A stretch of DNA of 7,929 nt from DALYLB01 sp046154695 (lineage in GTDB: Bacteria; Acidobacteriota; Blastocatellia; RBC074). Position numbers and translations under genes: made by a program. This document shows, one piece after another, positions 1 through 5,889 of the stretch (position 1 is its first letter; each line of letters starts with the position of its first letter). Below the pieces are notes generated by a model. It did no database searches, was not told the origin of the DNA, and saw only the letters and a program-made list of their open reading frames with translations. Location of the stretch: the NCBI GenBank assembly GCA_046154695.1, contig JBJXFI010000028.1:1-7929 (forward strand). The letters are read 5' to 3'.

Positions 1-48
1 GCCCGTGAAACGGGCGACAGCGGACGCTCTGCCGCCCGTTTCACGGGC
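1..48. repeat. Perfect 15-bp inverted repeat
   Basis: Arm gcccgtgaaacgggc at 1-15 is the exact reverse complement of 34-48, with an 18-bp spacer. Each arm also contains its own small dyad (gcccgt...acgggc), so it can fold either as one long hairpin or as two short ones. It begins at the window edge, so the full unit may extend further left. Confidence 0.8.
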
Positions 49-70
49 TTGCGAGCGTTTTCGATGCGGT

Positions 71-117
71 CCTGGGGCTTACGCCCCAGGCTATATGCTG
101 TCGCCTGCTTCGCAGGC
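71..117. repeat. Pair of short GC-rich hairpins
   Basis: cctggggc-ttac-gccccagg (71-90) and gcctgc-ttc-gcaggc (103-117) are adjacent perfect short hairpins separated by ctatatgctgtc. I recall this style of double hairpin as a dispersed intergenic repeat in some environmental phyla, including Acidobacteriota. That is memory of a pattern, not a search result. Confidence 0.6.
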
Positions 118-134
118 TGCAAAGATCGAATTTC

Positions 135-191
135 AAAAAAAACTCTTAACTTCATGCCATTGGCCTTCCGGCCAATGGCATGAAGTTAAGA
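135..191 (-). terminator. Strong intrinsic terminator for the kinase/regulator operon
   Basis: A perfect 22-bp stem (144-165 with 170-191) closes a 4-nt ttcc loop. Read on the minus strand, the stem is followed after a short GAG by eight consecutive T (plus-strand A run 135-142). It lies about 200 bp past the stop codon of the leftward response-regulator gene and is oriented to end that transcript. A shorter A run on the other side (six A, 191-196) gives no U tract for plus-strand transcripts. Confidence 0.8.
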
Positions 192-301
192 AAAAATGCA
201 GGATAACGGAACAGACGGAAATAAAGGAACAAACGGAACAAAACCAGAAAGACTCTGTTTGTTCCGTGCTCTCTTCCTTCGTTAACTTTATGCCACTGGC
301 C
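170..301. repeat. Nested imperfect inverted-repeat unit with a degenerate copy of the terminator arm
   Basis: Positions 281-301 match the left arm of the terminator hairpin (145-165) at 18 of 21 bases. This copy is therefore an imperfect inverted complement of the right arm (170-190). Between them, cggaacaaa (234-242) pairs with tttgttccg (258-266). The following right arm of the second copy is truncated (ggccag then gttat, about 311-319). The region can fold two mutually exclusive ways, since 170-190 pairs with 145-165 or with 281-301. It could be a decayed mobile repeat. Confidence 0.6.
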
Positions 302-387
302 TTCAGGGGGCCAGGTTATCGCCATTACGGGCCGCTCGAAGGCGGAACTCCGAACGAGTTCATTGTTTCCGGGCGTCGAAACGGCGG

Positions 388-1116
388 TTATACCTCCAGC
401 GAGGGATCTTCCGCGCGGTATTCATCGAGCTTGCGATAGAGTGTTTTGCGATCCATGCCGAGCAGTTCGGCCGCGCGCTTTTTATTGCCGTCCGTCCGGC
501 GCAGCATCTCCAGGATGTATTCGCGTTCGACTTCGCGCATTGAGAGCGTCTTTTCACTCGCCCGGGCAATCACCGCCGCTACCCCGCCGGTCGATCGTAT
601 GCGTTCGGGCAGGGCTTCCGGCGTGATGACCGCCCCCTGCGAAAAGGCCACCGCGCGCTCGATGGCGTTCTCAAGCTCGCGCACATTGCCGGGCCAGGAA
701 TAGGCCGTTAGAATCGCCAGCGTCTCGGATGTGATCTCCAGCGCCGGCCGATGGGCCGCCAGGCAGTACTTTTCGATGAAGTGCGCGACCAGCAGCGGGA
801 TGTCCATTCCGCGATCGCGAAGCGCCGGGGCGCGGAGCTGGATGACGTTGAGCCGCCAGAACAGGTCCTCCCGAAAGTGGCCCTCCCTGACCTTCTCTTC
901 GAGGTTGGAGTTCGTCGCCGCCACCACGCGCACGTCCACGCGGCGCTCGGCGTTCGCCCCCACGCGGCGCACGGCGCCCTCCTGCAGCACGCGCAGCAGC
1001 TTCGGCTGCATCGCCAGCGACAGATCGCCGATTTCATCCAGAAAAATCGTGCCTCCATCCGCGGTTTCGAACAGCCCGGCGCGAGTGTGTTTCGCGCCGG
1101 TGAAAGCGCCGCCCAT
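388..1116 (-). CDS. C-terminal fragment of the split regulator (AAA+ part and DNA-binding domain)
   Basis: A 242-codon open frame starts at an ATG that is a natural internal Met of the parent gene (the M of HMGGAFTGA), just downstream of the inserted element. It carries GAFTGA, Walker B (D27/E28 of the fragment), the rest of the AAA+ fold and the Fis-type HTH near its C-terminus. It lacks Walker A and the receiver. The only SD-like sequence is a weak aagg about 12 nt upstream, within the element end. If made, it could bind the operator DNA without activating and act as a dominant-negative repressor. More likely it is not expressed well. It is listed separately because it is an intact open frame. 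Confidence 0.35.
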   Translation of the reverse strand: MGGAFTGAKHTRAGLFETADGGTIFLDEIGDLSLAMQPKLLRVLQEGAVRRVGANAERRVDVRVVAATNSNLEEKVREGHFREDLFWRLNVIQLRAPALRDRGMDIPLLVAHFIEKYCLAAHRPALEITSETLAILTAYSWPGNVRELENAIERAVAFSQGAVITPEALPERIRSTGGVAAVIARASEKTLSMREVEREYILEMLRRTDGNKKRAAELLGMDRKTLYRKLDEYRAEDPSLEV

Positions 1117-1117
1117 A

Positions 1118-1126
1118 TGGCCGAAG
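1118..1126. repeat. Target-site duplication, left copy
   Basis: tggccgaag directly abuts the outer end of the left terminal repeat and is repeated exactly at 1279-1287. The match cannot be extended on either side, so the duplication is 9 bp. Confidence 0.9.
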
Positions 1127-1278
1127 GGCCTTGATCGTCGTTTCGGCCACTTCAGTTCGCGAATTGGCGCACCATTTGGTGTAAGACTTTAAGCGACTTA
1201 TTTTCAATGATTTAGGCCGTGCGTCTTTGATGAGCATTCATTAGAATGTGACCAGTGGCCGAAACGACGATCAAGGCC
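1127..1278. mobile_element. 152-bp MITE with perfect 25-bp terminal inverted repeats
   Basis: The left terminal repeat (1127-1151, beginning GGCCTTGATCG) and right terminal repeat (1254-1278) are exact reverse complements over 25 bp. Pairing stops cleanly at the next base (1152/1253). The element is flanked by the 9-bp direct repeat tggccgaag. The 102-bp core is about 42% GC by hand count, clearly AT-richer than the surrounding genes, and has no coding capacity, so the element must be moved in trans. GG...CC ends with a 9-bp duplication resemble the IS903 branch of the IS5 family, but I cannot assign a parent IS. The core contains a cacca-tt-tggtg dyad (1170-1181). The insertion disrupts the AAA+ domain of the regulator. 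Confidence 0.93.
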
Positions 1279-1919
1279 TGGCCGAAGAGCTCCGATTCAA
1301 TCAATTCCGCCGGAATCGCCGCGCAATTGACCGGGACGAAAGGCCCCCTTCGCCCGGACATATCGTGAATGGCGCGCGCGATGAGCTCCTTTCCGGTGCC
1401 GGATTCCCCGGTGATCAGGACGGTGCTGGCGCTGCGCGCGGCGACGGCCATTTGCTCGAAGAGTTTTTGCATCGGGCGTGAGGATCCGATGATTTTGGCG
1501 GGAGCGGCGGGAGACTTCCGGCGCAACCGCGCCTGCTCGCGGTAGGGGGCGCTGCGTCCGAGCGCCTCTTCGACGATGCCGAGCAGGTCGGCGTTCTTGA
1601 ATGGCTTGGTCAGATATTGATAGGCGCCGGCCTTGACCATCGCGACGGCCTGCTCGACCGAGCCGAACGCCGTGATGACGATGACCGGCGTTTCACCGCG
1701 CTTTTCGCGGACGGCGGCCAGCAGCCCATCGCCCGTCAATCCCGGCATTCGCACGTCGGTGATCACGAGGTCGATCATCTGGCCGAGCCGTTCGATGTGC
1801 GCGATCGCCTGACGGCCATCGGCGGCGACGATCGTTGTGTACCCGGCGTCCTCCAGCACTTCCTGCAACAGGTCGCGCATCGCCTCATTGTCTTCCGCCA
1901 CCAATATCCGTTCGTTCAT
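1212..1919 (-). CDS. N-terminal fragment of the split regulator (receiver plus start of AAA+)
   Basis: This is the 235-codon open frame actually readable from the original start codon. Residues 1-213 are native: a complete receiver with D55, T83 and K105, a linker, and the AAA+ domain as far as ELFG, including Walker A. The last residues, after Q214 (ALIVVSATGH...), are encoded by the inserted element and end at a TAA inside it. The start ATG overlaps the kinase TGA, so coupling from the intact upstream gene should still deliver ribosomes. The product could act as a free receiver that draws phosphate from the kinase but cannot bind DNA, since the HTH is missing. Confidence 0.6.
   Translation of the reverse strand: MNERILVAEDNEAMRDLLQEVLEDAGYTTIVAADGRQAIAHIERLGQMIDLVITDVRMPGLTGDGLLAAVREKRGETPVIVITAFGSVEQAVAMVKAGAYQYLTKPFKNADLLGIVEEALGRSAPYREQARLRRKSPAAPAKIIGSSRPMQKLFEQMAVAARSASTVLITGESGTGKELIARAIHDMSGRRGPFVPVNCAAIPAELIESELFGQALIVVSATGHILMNAHQRRTA
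1279..1287. repeat. Target-site duplication, right copy
   Basis: Second copy of tggccgaag, abutting the right terminal repeat. On the coding strand it encodes the end of LFG and the first two bases of the His codon in the undisrupted regulator. Confidence 0.9.
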
Positions 1920-3454
1920 CCGCTTGCTCCTTTTCCATCATTCGCGCCCGACGGGGCAGCGTGCGCCCTTTCCATCGGAAGCGGGCTGAATGGATCGCCG
2001 GCCCCCGGCAGGCAGATCGTAAAGGCCGCGCCGCCCTCCTCGCGATTCGCCGCTTCAATCCAGCCGTCGTGCTCTTCGACGATGCGGCGCGAGACCGACA
2101 GCCCCAGCCCCGTCCCCTGGCCGACCTCCTTCGTCGTAAAGAACGGATCGAAAATATGGCCGAGGTCTTCCGGCGCGATGCCAGCGCCCGTGTCCGTGAC
2201 GCGCAGGCGGACGCGGGGCGGCGCCTTCCCGCTCGACGCGTCGGGAAAGGCCTCGATGCGCAGCCGCCCTCCGCGCGGCATCGCATGCAGGGCGTTGCCG
2301 CAGACGTTCATCATCACCTGATGCAGCAGCGCCCTGTCGCCGCGCACGTGAAGCTGATCGGCCTGCCCGGTCTCCACGGCGATTCCTCCCCGGGCGGCTT
2401 CCGATTCGATCAACTCGACGACGCTGTTGATCAAATCCGTGACGGCGATCGATTCGCGCTTGAGGTTGAAGGGCCGGGCCAGGGTGAGCAGTTGCCGGAC
2501 GATGACGGCGATGGCCTCGGCCTGCGACTCGATGATGGCCAGATGACGCAGCCGGTTCGCCTCCGGCACGCCCGGACGATCGCGCAGCATCTCGACGCGC
2601 CCCTTGATGACGTTGAGCGGCGCGCCCATCTCGTGCGCCACTCCCGAAGCCAGGCGGCCGATGACGGCGAGCCGCTCGCTGTGCCGCAATTCCCGCTCGA
2701 GCCGCAGCCGGTCCTCCGCCTCGCGCCCGGCGTCGTTCCGCTGCCTGTTCAGCCCTTCCGCCATGAAATTGAATTCGCGCGCGAGCGCCGTGATCTCGCT
2801 TCCGTTGTTCGGAACGGGCACGCGATAAGAAAGATCGCCCTGTCCGATGATGCGCGCGCCGGTCAGCAGGTCCCTGATCGGACGCACCACGTTCAACCGC
2901 ATCACCAGATGCACAACCAGGATGATCGCGCCGAACAGCGACAACGTCATGACGGCAATGTCCCGCCGCGCCCGCGAGGTGTCGGCCCGAAAGAAGTCCG
3001 CCGGTTGTGAGATCTCGAAGGCGCCGCGCCGGCTCGCGCTGATGCGGACCGGCGCGATGATCGAATAGACTTCCCGTTCCAGCTCCCGGTGAATCAGGTT
3101 CAGGGTCTCTCCCGAATCAATCGCCCTGCGGATCTCCGGCGCCGTGGTGATCTCTCCCGCCGCCAACGGATTGGAGAGCATGGCGACGCGCCCTTCCTCA
3201 TCGAACAGGGCGACGTGGAATACGCGCGGATTTTCGCTCAGCCGGTCGATCAGCCGCTGCGCGTCGTCGGTGCGCCCGCCGCGGTAGCTGTCTTCCAGCG
3301 CGATCCGCAGGGTGTCCGCGTGCGCGTGCAGCTCATTTTGCAGCGCGCCGGACAGAATCGCCTCGCGCTGGCGTAAAATGAAGTATCCGGCCATCGCCAT
3401 CACGACGCCCACCGCAACGGTCAGAAACAGGATCAATCTCGCGCTCAGGCTCAT
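1916..3454 (-). CDS. Membrane-bound sensor histidine kinase (HAMP, HisKA, HATPase)
   Basis: This is the sensor of the two-component pair. It autophosphorylates on His and passes phosphate to the neighbouring NtrC-type receiver. Numbering from the chosen start (512 residues): TM1 about 5-27, an extracytoplasmic sensing region about 28-165 with no motif I recognise, TM2 about 166-186, and HAMP about 187-240. The H-box is GVAHEMGAPLNVI with H274, close to the HEIGxPLNVI box usual in kinases paired with sigma-54 regulators. Then come the N-box NVCGNALHAMP, the G1 motif DTGAGI, the F-box FDPFFTT and the G2 motif GQGTGLGLSVS. About 25 Pro/Ala/Gly-rich residues follow the ATPase fold. I start at 3454 because AGGGAGG lies 9 nt upstream; an in-frame ATG at 3544 has no SD and would add 30 non-hydrophobic residues. 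The gene looks intact, so it may now be an orphan kinase. Confidence 0.93.
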   Translation of the reverse strand: MSLSARLILFLTVAVGVVMAMAGYFILRQREAILSGALQNELHAHADTLRIALEDSYRGGRTDDAQRLIDRLSENPRVFHVALFDEEGRVAMLSNPLAAGEITTAPEIRRAIDSGETLNLIHRELEREVYSIIAPVRISASRRGAFEISQPADFFRADTSRARRDIAVMTLSLFGAIILVVHLVMRLNVVRPIRDLLTGARIIGQGDLSYRVPVPNNGSEITALAREFNFMAEGLNRQRNDAGREAEDRLRLERELRHSERLAVIGRLASGVAHEMGAPLNVIKGRVEMLRDRPGVPEANRLRHLAIIESQAEAIAVIVRQLLTLARPFNLKRESIAVTDLINSVVELIESEAARGGIAVETGQADQLHVRGDRALLHQVMMNVCGNALHAMPRGGRLRIEAFPDASSGKAPPRVRLRVTDTGAGIAPEDLGHIFDPFFTTKEVGQGTGLGLSVSRRIVEEHDGWIEAANREEGGAAFTICLPGAGDPFSPLPMERAHAAPSGANDGKGASG

Positions 3455-3463
3455 GCCGGTCAT

Positions 3464-3470
3464 CCTCCCT
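3464..3470 (-). promoter_or_regulatory. Ribosome binding site deciding the kinase start
   Basis: AGGGAGG on the minus strand lies 9 nt before the ATG at 3454 and abuts another ATG at 3463. The spacing favours 3454, which gives a protein that opens directly into TM1 (MSLSARLILF). Confidence 0.65.
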
Positions 3471-3644
3471 ACGCGCGCGGGTCCGGCGGCATCGTTTTCA
3501 TTGTGCGCCACCAGAGAGCCGCGCAAATCTTCCGACAGTCTCATCGCGCCGCTGCGAGCGCTTGCGGCCCTGTCGTCACCACGCGCCGCTTCATCGCGGA
3601 CTGGAGAGGCGCGACCCGCGGGTTTTTGTCAGATCGGATATTTT

Positions 3645-3674
3645 ATGATAAATCCGCATTGTCGCGGCTCTCAA
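3645..3674 (-). promoter_or_regulatory. Predicted sigma-70-type promoter for the kinase/regulator operon
   Basis: On the minus strand, TTGAGA (3669-3674; 5 of 6 to consensus) and TATCAT (3645-3650; 5 of 6) are 18 bp apart, inside the only AT-rich patch of the intergenic region. The predicted start near 3638 leaves a leader of about 185 nt before the chosen kinase start. It is a plausible housekeeping promoter. There is no experimental support. Confidence 0.5.
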
Positions 3675-3782
3675 TGGCCGCGCATACAGTTTGTACTCAT
3701 TCATTGCCGAGCACAAGACGGCCTCGCGGGCGGCCGGGGCCTCGCCCGCTGGAGCCGCGCCCGATCGAGGCCGGTGAAAATT

Positions 3783-4901
3783 ATGAAAAGAACCGACAAG
3801 TCGAAGAAGACCGGAAAAAGGCGCAAAAGAATCGGCGTCGTCACGGGCGGCGGTGACGCCCCGGGCCTGAACGCCGTGATCCGCGCCGTGACCATCAGCG
3901 GGCACAATCGCGGATGGGAAGTGTACGGCATCAAGCGCGGCTTCGAGGGGCTGCTGCACCGCAGCCGCGTCGAGCGCCTGGACGCGCCCGACGTGCGCGG
4001 AATCATTCACACCGGAGGGACGATCCTCGGCACGACCAATCGCGGCAACCCGTTTCGCTTTCCGGTCACGGAGGGCGGAAAGACCGTGTTGACCGACCTG
4101 TCCGACAACATCGTCGACAGCTTTCACCGGTTGAAGCTCGATGCGCTGGTTTGCATCGGAGGGGACGGTACGCTGCATATCGCCAGCGAGCTGGCGGCCA
4201 AAGGCATTCCGATCATTGGCGTGCCGAAGACCATTGACAACGATCTGGCCGCGACCGAGCTCACCTTCGGCTTCAACACCGCGGTTGCCACGGCCACCGA
4301 TGCGATCGACAAGCTGCACGCGACTGCGGAATCGCACGAGCGCGTCATGGTCGTCGAATTGATGGGGCGCTATGCGGGCTGGATCGCCCTGTATGCCGGG
4401 GTCGCGGGCGGCGCGGACGCGATTCTGATTCCGGAGATTCCATTCACGATGGAATCGGTCGCGCGAAAAATACGCAAACGCTGGCGGCGCCATCGCCGAT
4501 TCGCGATCGTCGTCGTGGCCGAGGGGGCGAAGCTCAAAGGCGGCCAGTTGTTCGCCAAAGACCAGGAGCCGGGGCGCGAGCCGCTGCTGTGCGGAGCGAG
4601 CGAGTTCATCGCGGGGGAGATTCAACGCCTGACCGGCCGCGAAACCCGGTCGCTCGTGCTCGGTCATCTGCAGCGGGGCGGCAGCCCGACCTCTTCGGAC
4701 CGGCTGCTGGCCACGCGCTTCGGCGCCGCGGCCGTGCGCGCCATCGAGCGCGGCGAATCGAACTGCATGGTCGCGCTGCGCTCGGCCAAAATCGTCACCG
4801 TCCCGCTCGCAAAAGCCGTCAGCCGTATGAAATCCGTGCCGGCCGGGTCCGATATCATCGCATCGGCGCGCGAGTTGGGCGTCTCTTTCGGCGATGATTG
4901 A
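3783..4901 (+). CDS. 6-phosphofructokinase (PfkA family, ATP-type loop with Lys variant)
   Basis: Phosphorylates fructose 6-phosphate to fructose 1,6-bisphosphate in the cytoplasm. The 372-residue protein begins with a basic tail (MKRTDKSKKTGKRRKR) before the first strand IGVVTGGGDAPGLNAVIRA. Motifs in order: GGDGT (126-130), GVPKTIDNDL (146-155) with proposed catalytic D152, the substrate loop MGRYAG (194-199), PEIPF (217-221) and GHLQRGGSP (294-302). At the two positions that separate ATP from PPi enzymes (E. coli 104/124) it has G129 and K149. Gly at the first position points to ATP; Lys at the second is common in PPi enzymes but also occurs in a group of ATP-PFKs. ATP is therefore likelier, not certain. 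The start is set by the onset of homology and a modest ggtga SD 5 nt upstream. It is divergent from the kinase operon and converges on the usp pair across a 33-bp gap with no visible terminator. A PFK beside Usp and Hsp20 genes suggests a role in fermentative or dormant metabolism. Confidence 0.95.
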   Translation: MKRTDKSKKTGKRRKRIGVVTGGGDAPGLNAVIRAVTISGHNRGWEVYGIKRGFEGLLHRSRVERLDAPDVRGIIHTGGTILGTTNRGNPFRFPVTEGGKTVLTDLSDNIVDSFHRLKLDALVCIGGDGTLHIASELAAKGIPIIGVPKTIDNDLAATELTFGFNTAVATATDAIDKLHATAESHERVMVVELMGRYAGWIALYAGVAGGADAILIPEIPFTMESVARKIRKRWRRHRRFAIVVVAEGAKLKGGQLFAKDQEPGREPLLCGASEFIAGEIQRLTGRETRSLVLGHLQRGGSPTSSDRLLATRFGAAAVRAIERGESNCMVALRSAKIVTVPLAKAVSRMKSVPAGSDIIASARELGVSFGDD

Positions 4902-4934
4902 CCCGCGCGCCCGATTCGCCCCCGTCCCGCGCAA

Positions 4935-5843
4935 TCAACTGTCCGGGGGAGTGCCCGGCAGGGGCGCGGCGCCGCGAACGACTTCGACGGAACAGTTGGC
5001 GCGAGCCGCGATTGCCGCCGAGACGCTGCCCAGCACCAGCCTTCCGACCAATCCCATTCCGCTCGTGCCGAGAAAGATCGCATCGGCCTTCCAGGCGTCG
5101 GCCTCTTCGAGCAGCGCCTGTTTCGGGTCGCGCTCGGCGATCACCGAAGAGACGATGAAATCGGCGGCGGTCAATTCGTCCTCGGCGCGCTGCTGCTCTT
5201 CGCGCACGCGCCAGCGCTCGACCTCGAGCACCACGCCGCCGACCGAGTAAACCAGCCCGATCGCCGTGAGCAATCGCAATTGAATTCCCTGCGGCCACCG
5301 CCGGGCAGCCGCTTCCCGCAGCGCCGTCCATGAATCCACCGATCCGTCAAACCCGATCAGGATGCGCTCGGGCGGTTGTTGTCTCCTTCCGTATTCTCCG
5401 CGCCCGATGCGCACCGAGCAATGTGCGTCGTGCAGGAGCTTCTGCGAAACGCTGCCCAGCAGCAGGCGCTCGACGACGGAAAGGCCGCTCGCCCCGGCGA
5501 CAACCAGATTGGCTCCCCATTCGGCGGCTCGCTTGATGATCTGTGACGCGGGCGACCCACAGCAGGCCTCGGCGCTGACCTCCCAACCGGGGAAATCGAC
5601 GCGCAACTGGTCGGCGGCCCTGAGCGCCAGCGTCTGCTTATGGGCGATTCGCTCCGAGAGCGCCATCGGCTCCGCGCCCGCCGCCACCTCCAGCGCCGAG
5701 AGCGGCGCCAGCCACATCTCGGCGACCGAGAGCGCCAGGGCGTCCGCCTCGTCCGGCAGGCCGGCGCGCTTCAAATCCCCCAGCGCAAGGCTCGCTCCCA
5801 CCGATCCATCGCACGCGATGAGGATCCTTTTCCGTTCTTTCAT
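4935..5843 (-). CDS. Tandem-domain universal stress protein, intact ATP loops (Usp1)
   Basis: 302-residue protein made of two UspA-like alpha/beta domains (about 5-147 and 160-291). Each opens with a strand and DGS (ILIACDGS; ILIGFDGS) and ends with the nucleotide loop. Domain 1 has G117-x2-G120-x9-G130-S131. Domain 2 has G259-x2-G262-x9-G272-S273. Both fit the G-2x-G-9x-G(S/T) signature of ATP-binding Usp proteins. Such proteins typically act in survival of starvation, hypoxia or redox stress, often through regulation by ATP binding. The start at 5843 has GGGAG 4 nt upstream and precedes the first strand directly; longer in-frame starts would run into the upstream usp gene. It is separated from that gene by 46 nt, so the two are probably cotranscribed. 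A Cys pair (C94-C95) lies in domain 1, at a place matched by CC in its neighbour. Confidence 0.93.
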   Translation of the reverse strand: MKERKRILIACDGSVGASLALGDLKRAGLPDEADALALSVAEMWLAPLSALEVAAGAEPMALSERIAHKQTLALRAADQLRVDFPGWEVSAEACCGSPASQIIKRAAEWGANLVVAGASGLSVVERLLLGSVSQKLLHDAHCSVRIGRGEYGRRQQPPERILIGFDGSVDSWTALREAAARRWPQGIQLRLLTAIGLVYSVGGVVLEVERWRVREEQQRAEDELTAADFIVSSVIAERDPKQALLEEADAWKADAIFLGTSGMGLVGRLVLGSVSAAIAARANCSVEVVRGAAPLPGTPPDS

Positions 5844-5889
5844 CACTCTCCCTTGTCGAGGGCCTTCGCAAGATGCCTGCGCTTCGCGG

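Larger units (their letters stand above)
1..387. other. Gene-free repeat-rich region left of the two-component operon
   Basis: I see no credible gene here. The stretch is a succession of palindromes: a 15-bp perfect inverted repeat (1-15 with 34-48), two small GC hairpins (71-90 and 103-117), a 22-bp perfect hairpin next to A/T runs (144-191), a purine-rich part with repeated cggaaca words (208-266), and a degenerate copy of the large hairpin (281-319). A small hairpin, gaactc-N5-gagttc, sits at 345-361. An open frame on the plus strand crosses the region, but it runs straight through all the palindromes and into the antisense of the regulator gene, so I treat it as spurious. The likely role is transcription termination for the leftward operon plus dispersed intergenic repeat units. 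Confidence 0.7.
388..1919 (-). pseudogene. NtrC-family sigma-54 response regulator, split by a MITE
   Basis: This is a two-component response regulator of the NtrC/ZraR/AtoC class: receiver, AAA+ ATPase and Fis-type helix-turn-helix. The N-terminal part (1212-1919) shows a receiver domain (residues about 3-118) with phospho-acceptor D55 in VITDVRMPG, T83 and K105. It continues with Walker A GESGTGKE (171-178) and reads to ELFG (210-213). There the frame enters an inserted element, adds about 22 foreign residues and stops. The remainder (388-1116) continues with MGGAFTGA, Walker B GGTIFLDEIGDL, the R-finger region and a C-terminal Fis-like HTH (NKKRAAELLGMDRKTLYRKL). Deleting the 152-bp element plus one 9-bp duplication joins the halves in frame as ELFGHMGGAFTGA, giving 456 residues, normal for the family. 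Its ATG overlaps the kinase stop (ATGA), so the pair was translationally coupled. As it stands, no single product has Walker A, GAFTGA and Walker B together, so sigma-54 activation should be lost unless the element excises. Confidence 0.93.
3455..3782. other. Divergent intergenic region between the kinase and phosphofructokinase genes
   Basis: This 328-bp region holds the start signals of the leftward two-component operon and the rightward pfk gene. An AT-rich island at 3621-3660 stands out in GC-rich surroundings and contains the proposed leftward -10. A small dyad, cgcggc-N8-gccgcg (3663-3682), has the leftward -35 in its loop, and a second hairpin, gcgggc-N12-gcccgc (3726-3749), lies in the pfk leader. 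I find no GG-N10-GC sigma-54 match of good quality here and no convincing sigma-70 promoter for pfk. Confidence 0.6.

Noticed and set aside
1..387. CRISPR array or integron attachment sites
   Set aside because: The repeats are inverted and of differing sequence, with no regular direct repeat-spacer pattern and no cas or integrase gene nearby.
5..439. Plus-strand open frame of 144 codons at the left end
   Set aside because: It translates straight through several perfect palindromes and the terminator, then into the antisense of the regulator gene. It has no domain-like composition and no SD. It is a repeat-derived frame, not a gene.
1127..1278. Element as an intron, retron RNA or coding insertion
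   Set aside because: Perfect terminal inverted repeats with a 9-bp flanking duplication and stops in the reading frame are fully explained by transposition. No splice or ribozyme features are visible.
1835..3010. Long plus-strand open frame opposite the kinase
   Set aside because: It is the antisense shadow of a clear histidine kinase gene in GC-rich DNA. The protein is Arg/Pro/His-rich with no recognisable fold.
3312..3782. In-frame upstream extension of the phosphofructokinase
   Set aside because: It overlaps the kinase gene antisense and its own promoter region. The homology begins just after 3783, where a usable SD is present.
3591..4934. Long minus-strand open frame (447 codons) opposite the phosphofructokinase
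   Set aside because: It is a third-position GC shadow of a well-conserved enzyme gene. Composition is Arg/Ala/Asp-rich and no motif is present.
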